From Paenibacillus tritici (lineage in GTDB: Bacteria; Bacillota; Bacilli; Paenibacillales; Paenibacillaceae): a DNA stretch of 64,000 nt. Every line of letters begins with the position of its first letter. Within the stretch, counting starts at the first letter, position 1. The stretch is from positions 62,001 through 126,000 of the forward strand of contig NZ_JABMKX010000017.1 in the NCBI RefSeq assembly GCF_013204885.1, read 5' to 3'. The translations under genes were made by a program, and so were the position numbers. Of the stretch, positions 54,035 through 61,711 are shown in pieces. The notes under the pieces were generated by a model, which ran no database searches, was not told where the DNA came from, and worked only from the letters and a program-made list of their open reading frames with translations.

Positions 54035-55264
54035 ATGAATTTCAGCCGTAAAAACAACATGGCAGGAACAAGCCTGCCTGCCCATGATTCAAATACCGGA
54101 AGCCGGTGGATGCTCATCATCGGCATTATTTGTGTCGCAGCAGCGCTGCGCGCCCCGTTCACCTCCGTCGGCCCCCTGCTGGAGATGATCCGTGATGACC
54201 TCGGCTTATCGAATACCCTGGCCGGAGCTATCACGACCTTGCCTTTGTTGGCCTTTGCGCTTCTGTCCCCCTTCGCTCCGCAGCTTGCCCGCAGGCTGGG
54301 ACTTCCCAATATCCTGATGCTGGCCATGCTGACGCTGTCGATGGGGATTCTGGTCCGTTCGGCTTCCGGGACGGTCACTTTCTTTGCGGGTACGGCGATG
54401 ATCGGCCTGTCGATTGCCGTCTGCAATGTGCTGCTCCCGGGACTGATCAAGGGGAAGTTCCCGCACCGCATCGGCCTGATGACCGGAGTGTATACCGTTT
54501 CCATGAATATATGTGCAGCGGCAGCTTCCGGGGTGAGTGTTCCCTTGGCGACCTCTGCCGGGCTGGGGTGGAGGGGAACCCTGGCCCTTTGGTTTGTGAT
54601 CGCTGCCCTGGCAACCCTCTTCTGGATTCCGCAGATGAAGAGTCTCGGCCAGAGCAGTGCAGGCGGCGTCCGCTCTTCGGCCGTACGGATCTGGCGCTCC
54701 CCGCTCGCCTGGCAGGTCACGCTGTTTATGGGGCTTCAGTCCTTGCTCTATTATGTTCTGATCTCCTGGTTTTCGGTGATTCTCGGTGAGCGGGGGATGA
54801 CACCGGGCCATGCGGGGTGGATTCTTTCGCTGATGCAGCTGGCCCAGCTGCCGTTCACGTTCTTCGTACCGCTCTGGGCCGGACGGATGAAGAATCAACG
54901 CCCGCTGGTAGTCATTACTTTCGTTCTGTTTATCATTGGTATCCTTGGGGTCTGGCTGGGCCGCACAGAATTAATGGCGTTATGGGCCATCTGCATTGGA
55001 ATAGGCGGCGGTTTTGCTTTTGGCTTGGCGATGATGTTCTTCAGCCTGCGCACCCGGACAGTGCAGGAAGCAAGCGAGCTGTCAGGTATGGCCCAGTCAG
55101 CCGGATATCTGCTGGCAGCGGCGGGACCCGCTTTGTTCGGCCTGCTGCATGATGCTGCGGGCAGCTGGAATGCACCGCTGGCGCTGCTTGCGGGAGCATG
55201 CGTGCTGCTATTCGTGGCCGGCATGGGGGCGGGACGCGACAGATATGTGGGAGACCGGTTGTGA
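54035..55264 (+). CDS. MFS transporter, CynX/NimT type
   Basis: 409 residues from the ATG at 54035, seven bases after CTGGAGG; the frame opens earlier at 53918 but that part is neither hydrophobic nor preceded by a ribosome site. About twelve membrane helices are apparent, with the family phrase AAALRAPFTSVGPLLEMIRDDLGLS in helix one and PLLAFALLSPFAPQLARRLG at loop 2-3. CynX/NimT-type carriers export cyanate, nitroimidazoles or other small anions; the cargo here is not known. A GC-rich hairpin follows. Confidence 0.85.
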   Translation: MNFSRKNNMAGTSLPAHDSNTGSRWMLIIGIICVAAALRAPFTSVGPLLEMIRDDLGLSNTLAGAITTLPLLAFALLSPFAPQLARRLGLPNILMLAMLTLSMGILVRSASGTVTFFAGTAMIGLSIAVCNVLLPGLIKGKFPHRIGLMTGVYTVSMNICAAAASGVSVPLATSAGLGWRGTLALWFVIAALATLFWIPQMKSLGQSSAGGVRSSAVRIWRSPLAWQVTLFMGLQSLLYYVLISWFSVILGERGMTPGHAGWILSLMQLAQLPFTFFVPLWAGRMKNQRPLVVITFVLFIIGILGVWLGRTELMALWAICIGIGGGFAFGLAMMFFSLRTRTVQEASELSGMAQSAGYLLAAAGPALFGLLHDAAGSWNAPLALLAGACVLLFVAGMGAGRDRYVGDRL

Positions 55265-55270
55265 ACGAGA

Positions 55271-55293
55271 GGCCCCGTCAGCTTGACGGGGCC
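55271..55293 (+). terminator. GC-rich hairpin after the MFS gene
   Basis: A perfect GGCCCCGTC/GACGGGGCC stem with an AGCTT loop follows the stop codon by seven bases. A T run is absent, so termination efficiency is uncertain. Confidence 0.5.
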
Positions 55294-55373
55294 AACTATA
55301 CGTTTGTATAAGATTTTTGCAGAGAAAGTGCATTGAAAGCTTGTCAGAACATGCTACGATGTGATTAAGTCAT

Positions 55374-55388
55374 TGAGAATGATAATCA
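55374..55388 (+). promoter_or_regulatory. Fur box upstream of the siderophore-binding lipoprotein
   Basis: TGAGAATGATAATCA fits the 7-1-7 Fur consensus TGATAATNATTATCA well and is flanked by a further T/A pair. A likely promoter (TTGAAA at 55333, TACGAT at 55355) lies just upstream, so Fur with iron would block transcription. Confidence 0.75.
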
Positions 55389-55417
55389 ATGAAATTAGAC
55401 ACAGGAGTGAAGCGGAA

Positions 55418-56437
55418 ATGATAAGCTGGGGTCGGAAATGTATTGGGACAGTCGTACTTATAGTGGCAATGTCAGCTATAGCGGCTTGCGGAAATAATAA
55501 GGCTGCGGACGGCAACGCCGTGCAGACTGGGAATAAGGCGGAACAGACGGCAGCAGCCAGTGCAGCTCCTGCGGAGACTGGGAATAAGCCATCCTCAGAA
55601 GGGGCAACCCGTACGATTGCCGGGGAATTCGGCGAGGTCGAAGTTCCCGTGAACCCCCAGCGGGTGGCAGCGATCTATCTGGAAGACTATCTGAAGGCAC
55701 TGGGCGTTACTCCGGTGGTGCAGTGGTACCATCCAAGCTGGGGCAAGCAGGATTATCTGAATCTGGATGTGCCTGAATTTGATATCAGCGGCAGCATAGA
55801 AGCACTGCTGGACAAGAATCCGGATCTGATCATTGCCGATGGCGGTGTGGATGCCGCTAAGTATGAGCAGTATTCCCTGGTAGCTCCAACCTACCGCCTG
55901 CCGGAGAGCGTATTGCAGGATTCAAGGCTGATCCTTACAGCGGTCGCAGACGCGCTCGGTATTCCTGAGAAGGGAAAGGCTGTACTGGCCGAATATGACC
56001 AGAAGGTGGCAGATGGAAAGGCCGCGCTGCAGCAGGCACTGGGACAGGAGAAGGTGGCTGTGATCCGGCTTAATGTGGCGGACAAAACCGTTGCTCTTTT
56101 TGGAGTCAAAAACCGCTTTACCGGTGTACTCTATAATCAATTCGGTCTGACACCTGTTCCCATGGCTGCTGAGATGACGGAATTCCAGTCGATTATCTCA
56201 GAAGAAGTAATCCCGGAGCTTCAAGCGGATCATATTATTGTATTCCCTGACAACGGGGAGTGGGATACTGCGGCCAACCAGGAGGCGATTCGGATTCTCG
56301 ATGGCCCGCTGTGGAAGAACCTGCCTGCGGTGAAGAACGGAAACATCTACAGAATGGAGCGTTCCCACTGGCAGTCCGGTGCCATTACGGCCAATTTGAT
56401 GAAGCTGGATGATCTGTTGAAGGCCTTCGTGAAATAG
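55418..56437 (+). CDS. Iron-siderophore ABC transporter substrate-binding lipoprotein
   Basis: 339 residues from the ATG at 55418, with AGGAG ten bases upstream; the frame begins earlier at 55361 but that part overlaps the Fur box. The lipobox is AIAAC (Cys24). The mature part has the FecB/FepB/FeuA fold of metal-chelate receptors: RTIAGEFGEVEVPVNPQRVAAI, LEDYLKALGV, NPDLIIADGG, and a C-terminal PAVKNGNIYRMERSHWQSGA. It should capture ferric siderophore outside the membrane. Permease and ATPase genes are not in the window. The regulator encoded next carries a domain closely similar to this protein. Confidence 0.92.
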   Translation: MISWGRKCIGTVVLIVAMSAIAACGNNKAADGNAVQTGNKAEQTAAASAAPAETGNKPSSEGATRTIAGEFGEVEVPVNPQRVAAIYLEDYLKALGVTPVVQWYHPSWGKQDYLNLDVPEFDISGSIEALLDKNPDLIIADGGVDAAKYEQYSLVAPTYRLPESVLQDSRLILTAVADALGIPEKGKAVLAEYDQKVADGKAALQQALGQEKVAVIRLNVADKTVALFGVKNRFTGVLYNQFGLTPVPMAAEMTEFQSIISEEVIPELQADHIIVFPDNGEWDTAANQEAIRILDGPLWKNLPAVKNGNIYRMERSHWQSGAITANLMKLDDLLKAFVK

Positions 56438-56473
56438 TATTCCGTACAAGCTGCTGTTTATAGGGTAAAAGCG

Positions 56474-56513
56474 AAAAGAGGATCTATCAGCAGGTTGATA
56501 GATCCTCTTTTTT
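56474..56513 (+). terminator. Terminator after the siderophore receptor
   Basis: AAAAGAGGATCTATCA and TGATAGATCCTCTTTT pair around a six-base loop and continue into a T run. Confidence 0.92.
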
Positions 56514-56532
56514 GTTTTACACTTAGAACTGA

Positions 56533-56547
56533 TGATAATGGTTCTCA
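56533..56547 (+). promoter_or_regulatory. Fur box upstream of the AraC/binding-domain regulator
   Basis: TGATAATGGTTCTCA matches the left half of the Fur consensus perfectly and the right half in five of seven positions. It lies directly before the ribosome site AGGAGGGG of the next gene. Confidence 0.65.
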
Positions 56548-56562
56548 ATCAGGAGGGGTAGA

Positions 56563-58164
56563 ATGGCGGAACATTTGCAGGCAAGCACCGGAAGAACGCT
56601 GCTCTACAGCCTGATTAACATAGAAGCAGTTACCCGGTCACCCGGGGGAAATGAACCGGTCGCTGTATATCAAGAGCATGTATTAATCATTGTGTCGGCA
56701 GGAGCGGGCTGGCTCAAGGCAGATCATTGGCGTTATCCTTTGGAGAAGGGTGCCGGATTTCTGATCGAAGCCGGGTCGGTAAACAGAATCCAGGCCGGAG
56801 AGCAGGGGATCAGCTTTTATCAGCTCTCCTTTGAAGTCATCCGCAGAGGACACAGCAATCATGGCGGAGTGGACAAGCTGTCTGGAGAGGGCCTGCTCGT
56901 GCCGGGACTTCTTAACTGCAGGCCCTACTCACAGTGTGCCCTGCTGCTGGATTCCATATATTACAGCTGCCGGCGCCCGGAGGATATGGAATGGTTTGCG
57001 GCCCAGACCCGTTTTCAAGAGCTGCTGCTGCTGATTATACGGGCGAATGCCCCGGCGATGAAGACCAAGGATGACCGCGAGGCGGTAGAGCGTTCGATCC
57101 GTTATATGGAGGAGCATTTCAGTGAGGCCTTATCCGTCGACCAGCTGGCGGAGATTGCCGGGATTGGCCGTGCGCGTTATACACAGCTGTTCAAAGAAAT
57201 TACCGGCCAGATTCCCCTGGAGCACTTGAACAGTCTGCGGATTGAGCAGGCGCAGCAGCAGCTGCTGCTGACCGGGGACCGTCTGCATGAGGTTGCACTG
57301 GCTGCCGGGTACAGCAACGAATACTATTTCAACCGGAGGTTCAAGGCAACGGTTGGGGTCACTCCGGGTCAATACAGAAGTCTTCATCAGGAAGGAGTCC
57401 GTGTATTTGCGCCATTTCTGGAGGATTACCTGGTGGCCTTAGGGGTTATGCCAGTGGTGCAGTATTGTCATGCCCAGTGGGGCAAGCAGGAGTACCTGGG
57501 TCTCGATCAGGTTCCGGCGTTTGATATTTCGGGCGGAGACTGGCAGGGGCTCTCCCGGTATAGACCGGACCTGATTATGCTGGATGACGGCTTCCAGCGC
57601 TGGCAGCTGGGAGAATGCCGCCAGGTGGCTCCATTGTTCCGGCTGCCGTTCCATCAGGAGGACTGGCGGGCCACATTGCGTTCGGCGGCAGCGGTCTTCG
57701 GCAGAACCGGCCGTGTGCAGGAGGTCATCAGCGATTATGAGCAGCTGGCCCGGCAGGCCAAACGTCAGCTCAGCCGCAGCATCCGGGGACAGACGGTGGC
57801 ACTGCTGCGGATTTCTGCCCATGGCGTTGCTCTGTATGGCAGTGAGAATCTGGGATATTCCGCGCATGTTCTGCATGAGGATCTGGGGCTGCAGCGGCAT
57901 CCCGCCGTCCAGCATCTTACCCGGGGACAGAAGCGTGTCAATCTGACCCATGACGAGCTTGCAGGCTTGACCGCAGATCATCTGTTCATTACGTTTGACC
58001 TTCAGGAAGGGGAGAGCCGGGAACTGCTGGAGACACAGCTCTGGAGAAGTCTGCCTGCTGTACGCAACCGCTGCGTGTACGAGGTGGATTTCATGGCCTG
58101 GATGAATTACGGTGTCCTGTCGCATCAGCGGAAGATCGCGGATGTGCTGAAGGTATTGGCTTGA
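56563..58164 (+). CDS. btr: Btr-like AraC regulator with fused siderophore-binding domain
   Basis: 533 residues. Three parts are visible: an N-terminal cupin-like region, an AraC double HTH at about residues 165-275 (LSVDQLAEIAGIGRARYTQLFK, then RLHEVALAAGYSNEYYFNRRFK), and a C-terminal domain of about 255 residues of the FecB/FeuA receptor fold without signal peptide. The same architecture and length are known for B. subtilis Btr (YbbB), which binds ferric bacillibactin and activates its uptake genes. The binding domain resembles the neighbouring lipoprotein in phrase and order (LEDYLVALGVMPVVQYCHAQ against LEDYLKALGVTPVVQWYHPS), so it should sense the same siderophore in the cytoplasm. It likely activates the upstream gene or its own unit. 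Confidence 0.88.
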   Translation: MAEHLQASTGRTLLYSLINIEAVTRSPGGNEPVAVYQEHVLIIVSAGAGWLKADHWRYPLEKGAGFLIEAGSVNRIQAGEQGISFYQLSFEVIRRGHSNHGGVDKLSGEGLLVPGLLNCRPYSQCALLLDSIYYSCRRPEDMEWFAAQTRFQELLLLIIRANAPAMKTKDDREAVERSIRYMEEHFSEALSVDQLAEIAGIGRARYTQLFKEITGQIPLEHLNSLRIEQAQQQLLLTGDRLHEVALAAGYSNEYYFNRRFKATVGVTPGQYRSLHQEGVRVFAPFLEDYLVALGVMPVVQYCHAQWGKQEYLGLDQVPAFDISGGDWQGLSRYRPDLIMLDDGFQRWQLGECRQVAPLFRLPFHQEDWRATLRSAAAVFGRTGRVQEVISDYEQLARQAKRQLSRSIRGQTVALLRISAHGVALYGSENLGYSAHVLHEDLGLQRHPAVQHLTRGQKRVNLTHDELAGLTADHLFITFDLQEGESRELLETQLWRSLPAVRNRCVYEVDFMAWMNYGVLSHQRKIADVLKVLA

Positions 58165-58174
58165 AAATTAAAGC

Positions 58175-58203
58175 TTGCAATTCCGCTCCAAAGAGAGTAT
58201 ATT
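58175..58203 (+). promoter_or_regulatory. Promoter of tRNA-Leu
   Basis: TTGCAA at 58175-58180 and TATATT at 58198-58203 are separated by 17 bases, about 38 bases before the tRNA. Confidence 0.65.
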
Positions 58204-58241
58204 CTTAATTACGGTGATTGAATCACTGCAATACATAATAT

Positions 58242-58325
58242 GCGGTCATGGCGGAATTGGCAGACGCGCTGGCTTCAGGTGCCAGTGATAGCAATATCGT
58301 GGAGGTTCGAGTCCTCTTGACCGCA
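58242..58325 (+). tRNA. tRNA-Leu (anticodon CAG)
   Basis: 84 bases folding as a class II tRNA. The acceptor GCGGTCA pairs with TGACCGC, with discriminator A. The anticodon stem CTGGC/GCCAG carries the loop TTCAGGT, giving anticodon CAG for codon CUG. A long variable arm and the GGTTCGAGTCC T-loop are present. The CCA end is not encoded. Confidence 0.96.
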
Positions 58326-58339
58326 TCATATCTTACAAT

Positions 58340-58383
58340 ACAGGTTCTTGCTTGGCATTTATGCCGCAGGGACCTGTTTTTCT
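58340..58383 (+). terminator. Terminator after tRNA-Leu
   Basis: ACAGGT and ACCTGT enclose an inner GGCAT/ATGCC hairpin and run into a T-rich tract. Confidence 0.75.
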
Positions 58384-58418
58384 TTTGTTGTGGATGAGTG
58401 CTCTTTAATTGCTTCTTG

Positions 58419-58601
58419 AATGTATGAGGAAAACAGCATACATTGTGCCGGCACGCAGGCGTGTGGCCCGAATGTATGAGGAAAACAGCATACATTGTGC
58501 CGGCACGCAGGCATGTGGCTCGAATGTATGCGGAAAACAGCATACATTGTGCCGGCACGCAGGCATGTGGCTCGAATGTATGCGGAAAACAGCATACATT
58601 T
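58419..58601. repeat. 52-bp tandem array, three units plus part
   Basis: AATGTATGAGGAAAACAG recurs at 58419, 58471, 58523 and 58575 with a strict 52-base period. Each unit has two palindromes: AATGTATG/CATACATT with a ten-base A-rich loop, and GTGCCGGCAC. It follows the tRNA terminator. The layout matches the 51-bp arrays elsewhere in the window. The 35-50 bases after it to the dispersed repeat hold nothing recognised. Confidence 0.9.
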
Positions 58602-58652
58602 TGTTTATTTCTTTAGTGCTTTTTATGTATTTTAAAGCCTGTAGTTCGTACC

Positions 58653-58798
58653 CCGCTTAAACAGCGGAGAGGACGGAACGAATGTGGAAAAGCGGCAGCG
58701 GTCGCCTTGGTCTCCGGATTTTCACCGCTAAGGGGAATCCGAAAAATCTGGAGACCACAGCGATTGGAACATCGGTCCGTTCGCGGAGCGTCCACCCA
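58653..58798. repeat. Dispersed 146-bp repeat, copy 2 (inverted relative to copy 1)
   Basis: The reverse complement matches 51456-51602 over its whole length, including the GGTCTCC hairpin and the AGCGG-AGAGGACGGAACG end. From 58799 to the next gene at 58981 I see only A/T-rich sequence that should hold the promoter of the biosynthetic operon. Confidence 0.85.
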
Positions 58799-58980
58799 TG
58801 CTCCCACCCAAGTGTCCAAGCTGATCCTACTCAAACTGAATCTCTCAGCTGTAATCAATTCCAATAAAAATCCTATACATATCATAAAAATGTGAGTTAG
58901 AAGCCGGAACTCTGAGGTTGTATCATAACTAGTAAGCAATGCTGCTTATTTAAAATTCATGATGCGAGGAGAACGGTGAT

Positions 58981-59226
58981 ATGCAGGATACCATTGTGCG
59001 GATCTTGAGTGAAATTAAGAACAATCCCGAGCTGTTGCTCACTGCCACTGAAGCCACCGATATTGTGAATGAGGTAGGTCTGGATTCCCTGCAGATGATT
59101 AATTTCATTCTCCGGATCGAAGACGAATTTGAAATTGAGTTTGATTTTGATCACTTTGCCTATGAGGATTTCCAGTCGATCGGGGATTTCATGGGGTTCA
59201 TCACAGCCACGCAAACCGCTTCTTAA
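58981..59226 (+). CDS. Acyl/peptidyl carrier protein
   Basis: 81 residues; ATG after GAGGAGAACGGTGAT. The phosphopantetheine site is Ser36 in GLDSLQMINF, followed by an acidic helix (LRIEDEFEIEFDFD), which is the classic carrier-protein pattern. A phosphopantetheinyl transferase would load a prosthetic arm, and the partner enzymes would work on a thioester-bound acid. It is the first gene of a tightly packed operon with ATP-grasp, glycosyltransferase-like, radical SAM and BtrH-like genes, so it is a dedicated carrier for a natural product and not the fatty-acid ACP. Confidence 0.9.
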   Translation: MQDTIVRILSEIKNNPELLLTATEATDIVNEVGLDSLQMINFILRIEDEFEIEFDFDHFAYEDFQSIGDFMGFITATQTAS

Positions 59227-59239
59227 GGAGGCTTCATGG

Positions 59240-60568
59240 ATGAAGTCAACCGTGGTTCTAGGCACCTTTGATTCCGAGGCGTGGTGGCGGAGTCCGCATG
59301 GATCTATGCTTCCTTCTATGAACAGCAGCCAAGCTGTGACGATGGGCATGGATGAATTGTTGTTTCCGTTATGCAAGGAGCAGGATATTCTGTTCACCCG
59401 GCAGCCCATGGACGAGCATCTTAGAAGCTATTTATCGCGGCTCGGCTATACCTTCACCCCTATTCATTGCAGAAATCCCGTTCATGCGGAGGACTACAGG
59501 CTGCATGTGTTTGATCTTCTAATGGCTGATGCAGGCTACTACCAGCAGCTACTCCCGCAAGATGCTATAATCTCTCCCTATTCTATTCTTTCTGATGCCA
59601 ATGAGGTAGTACGCAGGTTCAGTTTTGGTAATCATTTTCCCTCCTTAGATACAGTTCGAGCAGTAAATTCAAAGACCTATTCTCATGAACTAAGACAAAG
59701 ATTGGGCATTCGCAATAGTTCCTCGATAGCGGAAAGTGCTGAGGAACTGCTGACCTACGGCCTTCAGCTGCTACGGACCGGACAAGTGCTGGTGAAGGAC
59801 CCGCTGGGTGTCTCAGGCAAAGGCAATATGTTAATTTCAAGCGAGAGAATGCTGAGAAGAATTGCCGCCTATCTGCAAGAGCAAGAGAATAGAGGCAAAC
59901 AAACACAGTTCATTATCGAACCCCTGCTTGATAAAACGGAGGATTTCTCCTGTCAGCTGTTCATAACAGAGCAGGGGGAAGCGGAATTGTTGTCTGTTCA
60001 ACGAATGGTGAATGAAGCCTTCTCTTATGCAGGCTCCTATCCTGCCGGTTCCGGGTTTACCCGGACGCTCCGGGACAAGGATTATTTCAGCATTATGGAA
60101 GATGCCTGCAAGGACTTGTTCATGGCAGGCTATCACGGCGAGGTATGTATAGATTCCATGCTGCTGGCAAGCGGTGAGCTGGTGCCCATCGTTGAGATTA
60201 ATGCCAGAAAGTCCATGGGGCTGATTAACCATCATCTCAATAACGATTTACAGCAGTATTCCTTGTTCAGCTTTTTGACCTTTATCCCGGCAGGCTGCGC
60301 TGCGGAAGTGACCATGCTGCACGTACTGGAGGTTCTCCAAGCCAACGGATTGTTGTTTACGCAAGAGAACAGGCAAGGAATTATACCGCTGGGTGCAAAC
60401 ACGCTGTTCGGCTCCGGCAATACCGCATTTGCTGACGCGGAGTCTGAATGGAGGAAGGGGAAGCTTTATGTAGCTGCTCCCTATGCCTCTGATGTGAGTG
60501 AAGCATTCACGCTAATCCGGCGGGTGAAGGACGTCTTGAAGTCTCTAACCATTAAGGTTTATAACTGA
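59240..60568 (+). CDS. ATP-grasp ligase
   Basis: 442 residues from the ATG at 59240, eight bases after AAGGAGG; the frame opens earlier, inside the carrier gene. ATP-grasp features: the nucleotide-binding loop KDPLGVSGKGN at 186-196, FIIEPLLD at the hinge, and the metal-binding EINARKSMG near 319-327. ATP-grasp enzymes join a carboxylate to an amine or thiol through an acyl phosphate. Directly after a carrier protein the most likely step is loading an amino acid on the phosphopantetheine arm, as BtrJ does with BtrI in butirosin biosynthesis. Peptide-bond ligation is an alternative. Confidence 0.82.
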   Translation: MKSTVVLGTFDSEAWWRSPHGSMLPSMNSSQAVTMGMDELLFPLCKEQDILFTRQPMDEHLRSYLSRLGYTFTPIHCRNPVHAEDYRLHVFDLLMADAGYYQQLLPQDAIISPYSILSDANEVVRRFSFGNHFPSLDTVRAVNSKTYSHELRQRLGIRNSSSIAESAEELLTYGLQLLRTGQVLVKDPLGVSGKGNMLISSERMLRRIAAYLQEQENRGKQTQFIIEPLLDKTEDFSCQLFITEQGEAELLSVQRMVNEAFSYAGSYPAGSGFTRTLRDKDYFSIMEDACKDLFMAGYHGEVCIDSMLLASGELVPIVEINARKSMGLINHHLNNDLQQYSLFSFLTFIPAGCAAEVTMLHVLEVLQANGLLFTQENRQGIIPLGANTLFGSGNTAFADAESEWRKGKLYVAAPYASDVSEAFTLIRRVKDVLKSLTIKVYN

Positions 60569-60601
60569 CCAGTCTTGATCGTAAAAAGAGGGAGCTGACA
60601 A

Positions 60602-61711
60602 ATGATTACCATTTTATGCTCATCTGTCGCATTGGGAGTCTATACGCCCGCAGTCCTGTTACGTGACGAGCTAAGCAGGTCATATGAGGCCGATCTGGAA
60701 GTGCTGGAGAGCCTGTATCCGCCCGAAACAAGACTGAAATTAACCGAAAATAAAAAGGTTTTCTCTACGAGATTTGAAGTAGCCAAGCTGGGTCACAGAA
60801 TGATCAGGGATATCACACCGAATCTGGACCCCCAGCTGGTAGCCCAGCTTTTAGGCAAGTGGGCGGAAGAGAACCGGAGGGTGTTTATGGTTTTCTCGGG
60901 ATTCTGGATGCCCGTTCTGGAAGAGTACGCGAAGAGTTACCGCAAGGATGTGCATGTCGAGCTGGTTCATATGGATGCGGTCATATCTCCATCGTGGAAG
61001 CTGTATTCCAACAATATCCGGAATGATCTGTTTACGGTGAACGATGTCTGGTTTTTTGACGGGGCGTCTGGGCGGGTGAATTACAGTATTTCCATGGGTC
61101 ATGCTGCCCCGAAGGACTATAAGGAACGTGACCACCGGTTCGTCATCCATGGCGGCGGCTGGGGAATGGGGACCTACAAGGAGACGGCAGCAGAGCTGAA
61201 TCACTCCCTGGATTTGAACATCGTCATTCATGAGCTGGCGGATGATCAGGCTTATGGAGCCGGCCACCGTTATTACATGGTGAGGCCGGGCTGGTCACCC
61301 TGGATGAAGAACGAAGAGCATGAATATACCCTGCCGCCGTTCGGTGAAGTGATCAATAATTCCTTTAACGAGGATACCGGGGTGAAGCATAGCTTCTATC
61401 AGCTGATCTGTAACTCGAAGGGGATTATCAGCAAGCCGGGGGGAGGAACCCTGCTGGATTCGCTGGAATCCTTCACGCCGGTTATTTTCCTGGAGCCGCT
61501 GGGTGAGCATGAAGCCCGCAACGCGGAGCTATGGGAGCGGCTGGGTTTTGGCATAAGGTATGAGCACTGGATGAGGATGGGTTGTCCGCTTGAAGTATTG
61601 GAGGCATGCAGTGAGAACCTGAGAAGCTATAAAACTCAAGTATTACATTACGGGAGGTGTTTTGATGAGACAGCCACAAACATCCGTAGTTCTGGACCGG
61701 GATTCCTTTGA
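60602..61711 (+). CDS. Glycosyltransferase-like protein (GT-B fold)
   Basis: 369 residues; ATG after AAGAGGGAGCTGACAA. The start ITILCSSVALGVYTPAVLL looks like the first Rossmann strand and loop of a GT-B enzyme. The C-terminal CNSKGIISKPGGGTLLDSLES ... PLGEHEARNAELWERLGFGI matches the nucleotide-sugar-binding region of MurG/UDP-glycosyltransferase relatives. The acceptor and sugar are unknown. The 3' end overlaps the radical SAM gene by 47 bases, an unusual depth of overlap that implies coupled translation. Confidence 0.7.
   Translation: MITILCSSVALGVYTPAVLLRDELSRSYEADLEVLESLYPPETRLKLTENKKVFSTRFEVAKLGHRMIRDITPNLDPQLVAQLLGKWAEENRRVFMVFSGFWMPVLEEYAKSYRKDVHVELVHMDAVISPSWKLYSNNIRNDLFTVNDVWFFDGASGRVNYSISMGHAAPKDYKERDHRFVIHGGGWGMGTYKETAAELNHSLDLNIVIHELADDQAYGAGHRYYMVRPGWSPWMKNEEHEYTLPPFGEVINNSFNEDTGVKHSFYQLICNSKGIISKPGGGTLLDSLESFTPVIFLEPLGEHEARNAELWERLGFGIRYEHWMRMGCPLEVLEACSENLRSYKTQVLHYGRCFDETATNIRSSGPGFL

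Noticed and set aside
58359..58599. Minus-strand repeats encoding MYAVFRIHSSHMPACRHN
   Set aside because: By-product of the 52-bp array; frames shift from unit to unit and no ribosome site is present.
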